The position numbers and the translations under genes were made by a program. The notes under the pieces were generated by a model. That model saw only the letters and a list, made by a program, of their open reading frames with translations. It ran no database searches and had not been told where the DNA came from. DNA of 64,000 bases from CAZEQK01 sp964514395 (GTDB lineage: Bacteria; Bacillota; Bacilli; Tepidibacillales; Tepidibacillaceae), in NCBI GenBank assembly GCA_964514395.1, contig CAZEQK010000001.1, positions 1 to 64,000 of the forward strand, written 5' to 3'. Positions 1-7,517 of the stretch are shown piece after piece (within the stretch, counting starts at the first letter, position 1; every line of letters starts with the position of its first letter).

Positions 1-34
1 ATATAAAAAGAAAATAAAGGATATATTTTTTCAT
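1..34 (-). CDS. 5' end of a secreted or membrane protein, cut by the window edge
   Basis: On the minus strand an AAGGAGG ribosome site lies 7 bases before an ATG at 34. The eleven codons visible (MKKYILYFLFI) have the two lysines and hydrophobic run of a signal peptide or membrane anchor. The reading frame runs off the left edge, so the product is unknown. It follows the gene ending at 97 by 62 bases on the same strand, so the two may be co-transcribed. Confidence 0.5.
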   Translation of the reverse strand, partial: MKKYILYFLFI

Positions 35-96
35 CACTTTACCTCCTTGATTAAAGTTTCTACATCCCCTTCTCCATGTTTTTGTTCCCATATACA

Positions 97-621
97 TTAC
101 CTCTCATTGTAGGTTGAGCTGAAAAGTAAATTCTCAATTTTAATATCATGTAACGTTTTTTTGAGATAGCTTTGTTCTTTCTTATCAAAGACATAGTCTA
201 TTAGACTAACATTATTTGTACTATCTATTAATGCTGCAATATGAGTATTTTTATCTTGAGGGGAAGAGTAGACCCAAAATTTCATTTTTCCTAACGAAAT
301 AGGGCCATCATAAAGTGGATATATTTTGTCATTATCACGTACGAGCAATTTCCACATATTACTATCCTCGTACATTAATTCTCCGGATTCATTCTTTGTT
401 ATGTTTGCATATAATTCTATAAATTCGTCTTTATAATCATCATCGATATCATAGTTATACCTTTCTAACAATGTTAGATTTTGATTATTTAACTCACTCT
501 CTTTATTAGAAACTCGTTCATAATTGGCATTTGAATAAATATGATAAATCCCAAAGCCTATGATTAATATCATCAGCATGATCATTGAGAGTCTGATTAA
601 TTTATTTTTCAAAATTCTCAC
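97..621 (-). CDS. hypothetical membrane-anchored protein, 174 aa
   Basis: No family is recognised. Residues about 8-28 form one strongly hydrophobic segment after a basic start (RILKNKLIR), which fits a signal anchor with the rest of the chain outside the cell. The remaining 145 residues are polar and acidic with no Cys or obvious catalytic motif. The start is GTG with a weak ribosome site. A second small secreted or membrane protein starts 62 bases downstream. The gene sits next to a dead transposase and may be part of an accessory island. Confidence 0.55.
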   Translation of the reverse strand: MRILKNKLIRLSMIMLMILIIGFGIYHIYSNANYERVSNKESELNNQNLTLLERYNYDIDDDYKDEFIELYANITKNESGELMYEDSNMWKLLVRDNDKIYPLYDGPISLGKMKFWVYSSPQDKNTHIAALIDSTNNVSLIDYVFDKKEQSYLKKTLHDIKIENLLFSSTYNER

Positions 622-670
622 ATCACTTTTTAAATTTTATAATTAGTTGAATCAATTTCATAAATTTTAG

Positions 671-1293
671 TCCTTGTCTTATAAGGGAATGCAAAAGGGT
701 TTCCATAAAATAATTGCATACGTCAATGACCACCCAGAAGAATACCACTGGACAGAGATTAATAAAACCTTTAGTGTAACCGAGATTACGGTACCACTTC
801 CTGCTTGGGACAGAGCAAGGAGATTTGTTATCATCAAAAAAACACTCCCTAAAACAGATAACGGACAACTCATTTTTGATGAATTCACTTATGAATTTCA
901 AGCCATTGTAACAAACATAGATTACTTAACACCTGCAGAAATCTTTCATGACTACAATCAAAGATGTAATGTTTAAACAAAATAGATGAGCTAAAAGAAG
1001 GTTTTGCCTTTGCTGAAAATAGCCAGATGAATCACAAGTGCAATGAGCTATTTTTGTTGATTAAAATGATTGCTTTTAATCTGCATAACTGGTTCAAAAG
1101 AAGCTTTTTACCTGAAAATCTAGCCCATCATGAAATCGACACGGTTAGAAGATTTTTTTATAAAGAAGCAGGAAATATGGTCGGAAATGGCTGGTATAAA
1201 CACATAAACTTTGCACCTAATAGGTTGCTTGAAAGAATCGTTCTTCATTTACGAACGGCACTTTCAGCCTTTAGAAAGACGGTGATACTATAA
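671..1293 (+). pseudogene. IS1380-type transposase remnant (DDE group 1), truncated and frameshifted
   Basis: Two frames read the C-terminal half of one transposase. The first ends in the motif DYNQRCNV; the second resumes with NKIDELKEGFAF and continues through KMIAFNLHNWFKR. The order YNQR-C/G-N-x-E-N-x-I-x-ELK followed by AYNL-x-WFK is typical of the IS1380 / DDE group 1 family. At about 976 a base is missing where V-E-N should be, giving an in-frame stop and a shift. A stop at 668 and no upstream homology show that the N-terminal half is gone. This is a dead element; terminal repeats were not identified. Confidence 0.85.
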
Positions 1294-1559
1294 AAAACGT
1301 TATCTTGACACATGCTAGATACCATTTTTTTAAAAGTCATACATGATATGGCTTGTTAAGCATACCTAAAAAGACCATTCCATGAAAACATGGTATTCGG
1401 AGTTGCTTATTTGCAATGACTAATCAACCGTTTAATGTAAAATATTGCGTTTTATGCAGGTGATGATTCTTTTTTTGTGTCACTTGCCGAATTCAAGTTT
1501 AATATAAATAAATAGCAGCAAGTAAAATTAAATATCGAGAATTATTATTCATTTCATAA

Positions 1560-2054
1560 TTAAGAATTGGTCGTTAAGTATATTTTAAAAATCTGTTTCT
1601 TCATTAAACCAAATACCGAATAATCTATCTCTAAGTACCTAACATTTTTAAGATAATCATCAGATACTTTAACTTTTATGATAATATTCATATCTTTATT
1701 CTTCACTTTATAATTTTGAATATCTGCAAATTGAAAGTTTTCTTGATCGTCTTTTTTTGATGTTGACCCAATATGTTTTGATTCGTCAACAAAAAAATCT
1801 AACTTATAACTATTACTTTTCTGGTTTTTTATGATATTTTTATTGCTATCTAATAAATATACGTTTTTTACTTCAGGGTTAGAAAACCCCTCCCACCCAA
1901 TTCTATATCCTAAATAATAAACTTTATTAAATTCATATAAAGACATATAGTCTTGTGATTTTAAAAATGCATTACTACTAATAAATCCAGTAAATATAAC
2001 AATTATTATTAAAACTACTGCTATAAAACTTATTATAAATATCTTATACTTCAT
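1560..2054 (-). CDS. hypothetical membrane-anchored protein, 164 aa
   Basis: Unknown function. A good ribosome site (TGGAGGAA) precedes the ATG. Residues about 4-25 are a single hydrophobic anchor, and the rest is predicted outside the membrane, rich in Lys, Asp and Asn and with many beta-type alternating residues, no Cys and no recognised motif. It stands alone between the dead transposase and a decayed group II intron gene. Its AT-rich composition matches the accessory genes around it. Confidence 0.55.
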   Translation of the reverse strand: MKYKIFIISFIAVVLIIIVIFTGFISSNAFLKSQDYMSLYEFNKVYYLGYRIGWEGFSNPEVKNVYLLDSNKNIIKNQKSNSYKLDFFVDESKHIGSTSKKDDQENFQFADIQNYKVKNKDMNIIIKVKVSDDYLKNVRYLEIDYSVFGLMKKQIFKIYLTTNS

Positions 2055-2129
2055 ATTTATTCCTCCATATATAAAATAAATCTTTTTATTAATATATTAT
2101 GATAAGCGCACAAAATGGTCATATTAATT

Positions 2130-2580
2130 AATTAAATACGATAAATAGTTGCATTTTGTATTGGTCTTCCCTATATGGTACTCCTAACTATTGAAGATTC
2201 AAACTCGTCCGTATATATTTCTTGCCAGTCTAACTGCGTCATGAGCTGTCGTTATGGACGAACCCAAAATTATAATGAAAAAAATATTTGGTCGTAAATT
2301 GGGGTACGAGTTTAGGTAATCGCCTGTTGAATGGAACAATCGGCCATGGTCTGTATCCTAACTTCCATATCCCTCTACTTGGTTTTGGGATTTCAACACG
2401 GCAGACGGGTAACGAATGATAGGTTACAAGAAAAACTCCTGGAGATTATGTCTCCAGTTTTCTTGATAGGCCATGTAGTGCTTTTTCCAGGCATCCATTC
2501 ACTCAATGGCTTCCTTTATCGTCTATGACTTGTTTGAAATTGATACAATCTTCTCCATCACATGTGATATAATCTCCATC
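2130..2580 (-). pseudogene. decayed group II intron reverse transcriptase fragment
   Basis: This gene-free stretch between 2054 and 2778 contains, on the minus strand and split over frames, a recognisable reverse-transcriptase domain 1-2. At about 2355-2420 it reads LPVCRVEIPKPSRGIWKLG, matching the family pattern LPVRRVEIPKPxGGxRxLG. One base shift later (about 2320-2357) it reads TMADCSIQQAIT, matching the 'DRxIQQAI' motif. At about 2210-2260 it reads TAHDAVRLARNIY, matching 'AHDAVRLARKYI'. Several frameshifts and stops separate these pieces. The catalytic YADD region and the maturase domain are absent. The intron RNA ends were not found. Confidence 0.75.
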
Positions 2581-2777
2581 GGAACCGTTTATCTTTCTTG
2601 TCATGCAAATATACTCCCTCTTACCATACCGCGTAGAATTCACCACTTTTTCCGTTGGGTATGAACTTGTTTTCTGCTATCAAATAACATGTACGTAATA
2701 GCGTAACTCTATGTGCATGTCCGTGCACACTATAATTAAAATAACAGGCAATATGCCTGTTATTTTAAATTTCTATT

Positions 2778-4070
2778 TTATCTACTCTTATTTGATACAT
2801 ATATTTGCTTCCAATTCGTATTTCTTCCATATGTGTAATATTTAGAGTACTTTGTGCCAAACTTAAATTCTATTTTAGTTAAAGAGTTATAATCTGTAGA
2901 AACTCCCAAGGTTACAGTTCCTAAGTTAAAACCATTAACTATAACAGGAAAGGAAGCAGCAATACTATATGTTTTTCCTTCAGTAACTTCATAAGTAGAT
3001 ACAGCACCTGGTAAATGACTTGCCCAATCTGACCCAAGGCTATTAGACTCAATGTCTGCGGCTGGCGCTCCATCACCAAAGATAATTGAACCCCATTCAC
3101 TTCCACCATTATAATCAGCAGCGTAAACTTCATATGTTGTTAATCCAGACCAATACGATATAGTCTCACCAACTTCATATCTAAAATATGTGAGTGCTTG
3201 TTTACCATATCCTGATGTGCTAGTAGTTGAAAATTCTGGCCATTGTTCTGTCCAACCTGCTCTTTTTAATACACTACCTCCAATACTCCAACTATCACCA
3301 GTAGAAGATTTGATACCTACGTCTATTTTTACTCCAGAATTAGCTGAAAATATAAATGTAGATGTTACACTATCTATAGAATGTACTTCTCCTACAACTG
3401 TTAATTTACTACCTTGATCATGAATAACATCATACAATGCATTAATATCTCCAGTACCAGAGGTATCGACTGCTTTTCCTACAGGAATAATACCTTTTTT
3501 AATCATATCTTCTTTATCTTTTTTTGTGATTTTATGAACAGGCTTCTTTTCAGAAATTTTGTTGTTATCCTTTAAATATTTGAAGACTTTCTTAGAATAT
3601 TCGTCAGTTACGAGTGTGTTATTTACCTTGTGCGTATAAGATAATTTCAGGTCTTCTATATTATTTTTTAAAAATTCCGCTTTTTGCTCCTCACTCATTT
3701 TGCTATCATCAATTACGTATGTTTTTGTAAAGTAATATACAACTAAATCACCATCTTGTGGAGCAGCATATACTGTTAGATCAATATCCTGCAATTCTTT
3801 TTTACTAAATAGCTTTTCATCAGGGTTATACTTTAGTTTGAAATTACCATTCTTATCTGTATAACCAGAATCTACAAACTTTTTTTCCAAATGTGAGTAT
3901 AAAGTTACATAAACATTGTAAGCAGGTTTGTTATTTTCATCCACCAAGTTAACGGTTATGGAATAATTTTCAACACTTAATTTATTATTCGCAAATACAT
4001 GTATATTAATAAAACTAAAAATTAAAACTAAGCTCAGTAGAAAAGAGACTAACTTTTTATTTATTTTCAT
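2778..4070 (-). CDS. secreted protein of unknown function, 430 aa
   Basis: A clear signal peptide (KINKKLVSFLLSL... ending near VFA at residue 27) shows export. Residues about 35-130 resemble a carboxypeptidase-regulatory or prealbumin-like beta sandwich: NLVDENNKPAYNVYVTLYS followed by GYTDKNGNFKLKY. This is followed by a Lys-rich helical stretch (about 130-200) and a beta-rich C-terminal half with many Ser, Thr, Gly, Trp and Tyr residues. It has no catalytic motif that I can name. It starts 26 bases after the stop of the subtilase gene on the same strand, so the two are probably one operon. A role as substrate, partner or effector co-secreted with the protease is inference. Confidence 0.6.
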   Translation of the reverse strand: MKINKKLVSFLLSLVLIFSFINIHVFANNKLSVENYSITVNLVDENNKPAYNVYVTLYSHLEKKFVDSGYTDKNGNFKLKYNPDEKLFSKKELQDIDLTVYAAPQDGDLVVYYFTKTYVIDDSKMSEEQKAEFLKNNIEDLKLSYTHKVNNTLVTDEYSKKVFKYLKDNNKISEKKPVHKITKKDKEDMIKKGIIPVGKAVDTSGTGDINALYDVIHDQGSKLTVVGEVHSIDSVTSTFIFSANSGVKIDVGIKSSTGDSWSIGGSVLKRAGWTEQWPEFSTTSTSGYGKQALTYFRYEVGETISYWSGLTTYEVYAADYNGGSEWGSIIFGDGAPAADIESNSLGSDWASHLPGAVSTYEVTEGKTYSIAASFPVIVNGFNLGTVTLGVSTDYNSLTKIEFKFGTKYSKYYTYGRNTNWKQIYVSNKSR

Positions 4071-4096
4071 AGTTACTATTTCTCCTTATATTTTTA

Positions 4097-5206
4097 TTAT
4101 TTTAAAGCCTTTAATCCATCTACTAACCCATTTCCATATTCAAACGAATCTCCTAAATATGTTGCTAAGTCATTTAATAGATTCCTCAATTGAACGTTGG
4201 TTAGGCTCGGTTTAGCTTCCCATAGCAGAGCTACTACCCCTGCTACATGTGGAGAAGCCATCGAAGTACCATTATATGAAGCATAACTATTATTTGGTAC
4301 GGTACTTAAAACATCAACACCTGGTGCCATAAGTTCTAGTTGTCTGCCCACACTAGAAAAACTAGCACGGTTATTCTGTTGATCAACTGCACCGACAGCA
4401 ATGACGGAATTATAGGCAGCTGGATAAGTAATAGTACCTTTCTTTGCATACCCATTATTTCCAGCAGCGGCAACTATTAGAATGCCAGACTCATAGGCTT
4501 TATCTACTGCTTTTTCTAAGGTTTTGGATTTAACTGTTCCGCCTAGACTCATATTGATGATGTTCAGGTTGTTATCAACCGCCCATTCAATTCCTGCTAC
4601 AATGTCGCTATAGCTACCATTACCATATTGATCCAATGCTTTTATTACATAGATTTCCGTTTGTGGAGCAATACCAACTACTCCGATGTCGTTATCTAAG
4701 GCCCCAATAGTTCCAGCAACATGCGTACCATGACCGTTATCATCCATATAATCATTGATCCCAGCTACAAATGATATTCCACCAGATACATTTAAGTCTT
4801 CATGTGTATAATCTATTCCTGTATCTATGACTCCTACTTTAATCCCTTTTCCTGTATAACCTAGAGTTTGTGCATCAGTAGCTTTTACATGTGGTACACC
4901 CCATGGCACTACTTGACTATTTATATGTACTGTGGCATCCTTTTCTATATAGGCTATATTAGGATTCTTGACTAAAGCTTTAACCGCTTTGTCAGGTAAT
5001 TTTGCAGTTATAACTGGAATATACTTATATTGCCTTTTAATTTCCCCGCCGTGAGATTTTATTATATTCTGATCAGTTTTTGATTTGAATGCTATAAAAT
5101 AAGTGTTGGACGCACTATTAGGTGGGGAATTTTCTATGGCAAAAGCAGAGGATGTAATTGTAAATAATAGAGCTAATAAAGTAACTATTGATAGAATTTT
5201 CCTCAT
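4097..5206 (-). CDS. secreted subtilisin-like serine protease (S8) with I9 propeptide
   Basis: An extracellular serine endopeptidase. Signal peptide at about 1-23 (cleavage after AFA); inhibitor I9-type propeptide about 34-96 (TYFIAFKS...IAYIEKD); S8 catalytic domain from about 103. The triad is Asp128 in VIDTGIDYTHEDL, His159 in NGHGTHVAGT and Ser315 in NGTSMASPHVAG; AAAGNNG carries the oxyanion Asn. At 369 aa it is the standard size for a subtilisin precursor. It is transcribed divergently from a truncated XRE regulator copy, and a strong GGAGGTGAG ribosome site precedes ATG 5206. By analogy with NprR-controlled proteases it is the likely target of the regulator-peptide pair at 7518-8896; that link is inference. 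Confidence 0.92.
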   Translation of the reverse strand: MRKILSIVTLLALLFTITSSAFAIENSPPNSASNTYFIAFKSKTDQNIIKSHGGEIKRQYKYIPVITAKLPDKAVKALVKNPNIAYIEKDATVHINSQVVPWGVPHVKATDAQTLGYTGKGIKVGVIDTGIDYTHEDLNVSGGISFVAGINDYMDDNGHGTHVAGTIGALDNDIGVVGIAPQTEIYVIKALDQYGNGSYSDIVAGIEWAVDNNLNIINMSLGGTVKSKTLEKAVDKAYESGILIVAAAGNNGYAKKGTITYPAAYNSVIAVGAVDQQNNRASFSSVGRQLELMAPGVDVLSTVPNNSYASYNGTSMASPHVAGVVALLWEAKPSLTNVQLRNLLNDLATYLGDSFEYGNGLVDGLKALK

Positions 5207-5392
5207 TCTTTAACTCACCTCCTTTCGAACTACCTTCAATTAAGATATAATAAAAAGGTAAAAAATAACTATATTCACAAAAATTATATAGCAGAAAATT
5301 ATTCTTGTATATTGGGAAAATAGTGGCTTTATTCATGGCGATATAAACATTTATTTTTAGGATTTTCCCAACATCAAAAAGGAGGGGTTTTG
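5207..5392. promoter_or_regulatory. divergent promoter region, copy 1, with candidate operator
   Basis: The segment between the protease start and the truncated regulator start. It is almost identical to 7341-7517 (about 7 differences in 177 bases by hand count). It contains an inverted pair, TTGGGAAAAT at 5312-5321 and ATTTTCCCAA at 5362-5371, 40 bases apart and next to the regulator ribosome site AAAGGAGG. The protease side carries TTCGAAAGGAGGTGAG. The inverted pair is a reasonable regulator-binding candidate, but no known box was matched. Confidence 0.5.
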
Positions 5393-5668
5393 ATGAATAT
5401 TGGTGAAAAACTATATTATTACAGGAATAAAATAGGCTTAACCCAGGAACAGTTAGCGCATGGTATATGCTCTGTCTCTTATTTAAGTAAAATTGAGAAT
5501 AATAAATGTGATGCAAGTCCTGAAGTATTAGAGTTGTTAGTTGGAAAATTAGGTATTCCCCTCGAAGAAGAAAGTCAAGAAAAGCTTGCAGAAATAAATA
5601 GATTATTAGAAGAATGGTTTGAATTTCCCAGGCTTTACTTCCCCTTGCTGGGGCTGCATATTTTCTAA
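5393..5668 (+). pseudogene. truncated XRE regulator (duplicate HTH domain only)
   Basis: The first about 78 residues match the intact regulator at 7518 (same NIGEKLYYYRNK start, LTQEQLAHGICSVSYLSKIE helix-turn-helix). After LLEEWFEF the sequence changes abruptly to an unrelated 13-residue tail and stops. The TPR peptide-sensing domain is absent. The ATG is preceded by AAAGGAGG. The chain could still be expressed as a 91-aa HTH-only protein, which might bind the shared operator without sensing the peptide, but loss of function is the simpler reading. It lies head-to-head with the protease gene. Confidence 0.75.
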
Positions 5669-5709
5669 TATCTAGCGTCTTTTTGAAAAATATCGGTAAT
5701 AGAGCATAA

Positions 5710-5742
5710 AAAAGCTACTGGTTTTATAAACCAATAGCTTTT
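5710..5742. terminator. bidirectional hairpin terminator
   Basis: Stem AAAAGCTA-c-TGGTTT paired with AAACCA-a-TAGCTTTT around a three-base loop. It sits between the truncated regulator and the convergent lipoprotein gene and can serve both strands. Confidence 0.65.
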
Positions 5743-5843
5743 ACGTCTCTTTACAAGATAACGTGATCCTACATGCTGCCTAATGAAATAACCTGTCTAA
5801 CTTTATGGGGTCACTTTACTAGCGTATGGTTTTCTTTTACTTT

Positions 5844-6434
5844 TTATTCTTTAGTTATAGAATATTTCTGCAGGTAGGTAACAATTTGATCGATTACATC
5901 ATAACTTGTTTGAAAATTTAACTTTTCGTCTTTAGAGTAAATAGAAATCTTAACTAGTATATTGTAAAATGATAATATGGCTTCATCGATATTTTGAATT
6001 ACTGGATCATCTTTTAGATGGTCCGTTGAGTTACTCCTCCAGAAAATCATATCCTTGCCAAGTGACGTATCTAAATAAATTAAGTCTATTATTAATACCA
6101 CATGGTCATTATCCGTATAGATAATTCTTTCCTGGGTTTCTTCATTTGTTTGTTCACCTGTTAATGTTAATACTGATCTATTATTAAATGAGAATTTTTT
6201 GTCTATAGCTATAAGATTAACGCCATCTGATTGTTCAAGTTTTTTATAATCTCTGATTTCTAAATAATTAGACATACGATTAAATAAATCACGATATTGA
6301 CTATAACTCATCATGTCATTACTATTTGCTGGTTTTCCCGAATAGTCATTTGTAAATTGAGTATTACAACCAATAAGAGTAATTATAAATAAAATAGATA
6401 GTGTTAAAACAAAAAGTCTTGGTTTTTTAATCAT
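5844..6434 (-). CDS. hypothetical lipoprotein, 196 aa
   Basis: The N-terminus is a lipoprotein signal: basic KKPR, hydrophobic core, then LIGC with Cys23 as the likely lipidated residue. The remainder has no family signature that I recognise; it is acidic and Tyr/Asp/Asn-rich, without enzyme motifs. Its ATG overlaps the stop of the upstream 249-aa secreted-protein gene (ATGA type, 4 bases), which shows translational coupling and a two-gene operon reading leftward. Both products are exported. Its function is unknown. Confidence 0.6.
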   Translation of the reverse strand: MIKKPRLFVLTLSILFIITLIGCNTQFTNDYSGKPANSNDMMSYSQYRDLFNRMSNYLEIRDYKKLEQSDGVNLIAIDKKFSFNNRSVLTLTGEQTNEETQERIIYTDNDHVVLIIDLIYLDTSLGKDMIFWRSNSTDHLKDDPVIQNIDEAILSFYNILVKISIYSKDEKLNFQTSYDVIDQIVTYLQKYSITKE

Positions 6435-7180
6435 AGTTTATATTCTGAATAAACCAAAGTTGTATCGTTATCCACAGGTACCCAACCGCTCTCACCTGTA
6501 TAGTACATTCCTATCCAAGAAGTTCCTCCAGGAGCATACTTTTTCCACTCTGCTTGCCCTTGTCCAAAGGCACCTTTTCTATATTTTGTATACGATGCAC
6601 CATACCCAGGAGGAATATATGTAGGCCCAGCTTCAATTGTAGTACTTGAATAAGTAGTAGAACTTCTAGCAACAGATAATTCTAAGGATGTTTTAAGCTT
6701 CGCTATAAATTTATTTCCTAAATCAGCTTCTGCACTTATTTTACTACTTACAACCCAATTGGTTTGAACAGTTTCTTGCTGAATGTATTTAAGAGGTAGT
6801 GGTTGCGACCCTTTGTTTTCTAATGTAACTCGTGATACAAAAAAACGCTTAGAGTCTGTCAGATAATTATTTTGTGCGTAATCATTAAAGACATACACAT
6901 ATCCATCAGCATCAACCCAACTCATTGTACCAATTTTACCATTTTTTATGATGTTTGTATTTCGTTTAAATACAATAGATCTAACAGGAACAACTTTACC
7001 TTGTTTATTGGTTTCCCAAGCCTTACTTTCAGGTAATTCATATTGTTTTTGTCTTTCAATTTCTGTAGCATCTGGTACTGTACTAAAAACACTATAATTT
7101 CCACTAGCTAAAGTATTAGATTGGAATAATGGGATGAATAAAATTAAGAATGCTAAAATAAAGATACTAATTTTTTTCAT
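6431..7180 (-). CDS. secreted protein of unknown function, 249 aa
   Basis: A signal peptide (residues 1-26, cleavage near LASG) and a ribosome site AGAGGAGAAG before the ATG are clear. The mature part is beta-rich and contains a Ser/Thr-alternating stretch (about 150-185: SLELSVARSSTTYSSTT) followed by a Gly/Tyr/Trp-rich C-terminus. That pattern is seen in beta-strand surface or pore-forming proteins, but no family was recognised and no toxin claim is made. It lies directly downstream of the subtilase remnant in the duplicated module, the same relative position as the 430-aa secreted protein in the other copy, though the two proteins are not obviously homologous. Confidence 0.6.
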   Translation of the reverse strand: MKKISIFILAFLILFIPLFQSNTLASGNYSVFSTVPDATEIERQKQYELPESKAWETNKQGKVVPVRSIVFKRNTNIIKNGKIGTMSWVDADGYVYVFNDYAQNNYLTDSKRFFVSRVTLENKGSQPLPLKYIQQETVQTNWVVSSKISAEADLGNKFIAKLKTSLELSVARSSTTYSSTTIEAGPTYIPPGYGASYTKYRKGAFGQGQAEWKKYAPGGTSWIGMYYTGESGWVPVDNDTTLVYSEYKL

Positions 7181-7199
7181 TTTTCTTCTCCTCTTTTCT

Positions 7200-7330
7200 A
7201 CAATATAATTTTACAGCCTTCAACTATTTTCCTTAAGATATTAAAATCATTTTCACGCTTTGACATCTACTAACATCATATTCAAAAGAATCTCTTAAAT
7301 ATGCTGTTAATTCATTTGCTCAAATTTGTA
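7200..7330 (-). pseudogene. remnant of a second subtilase gene (3' end only)
   Basis: The stretch 7200-7330 matches the last codons and downstream region of the intact protease gene (about 4105-4185). For example 'catctactaac' followed by 'aaaagaatctcttaaatatg' corresponds to 'catctactaac' followed by 'aaacgaatctcctaaatatg'. Immediately after it comes the protease ribosome-site region shared with copy 1 (cacctcctttcgaac). So almost the whole reading frame, including the start codon and triad, has been deleted between 3' and 5' scraps. No product is possible. Confidence 0.7.
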
Positions 7331-7517
7331 GTAAATTACTCACCTCCTTTCGAACTACCTTCAATTAAGATATAATAAAAAGGTAAAAAATAACTATATT
7401 CACAAAAATTATATAGCAGAAAATTATTCTTGTATATTGGGAAAATAGTGACTTTATCTATAGAGATATAAACATTTATTTTTAGGATTTTCTCAACATC
7501 AAAAAGGAGGGATTTTG
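7331..7517. promoter_or_regulatory. regulator promoter region, copy 2, with candidate operator
   Basis: A near-identical copy of 5216-5392. The inverted pair is TTGGGAAAAT at 7437-7446 and ATTTTCTCAA at 7487-7496, the second half one base off the copy-1 version. It precedes the intact regulator, with AAAGGAGG before its ATG. The former divergent protease gene is gone on this side, so here the region can only drive the regulator-peptide operon. Confidence 0.5.

Noticed and set aside
2331..2528. 65-codon plus-strand frame
   Set aside because: It is the reverse of the decayed reverse transcriptase motifs, which are far more specific.
5118..5516. 132-codon minus-strand frame over the promoter and HTH region
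   Set aside because: It is the antisense of the regulator start and promoter; its twin at 7336-7641 shows it only reflects the duplication.
6431..7180. Pore-forming toxin
   Set aside because: The Ser/Thr-alternating strand pattern is suggestive, but no family motif is present; kept as unknown secreted protein.
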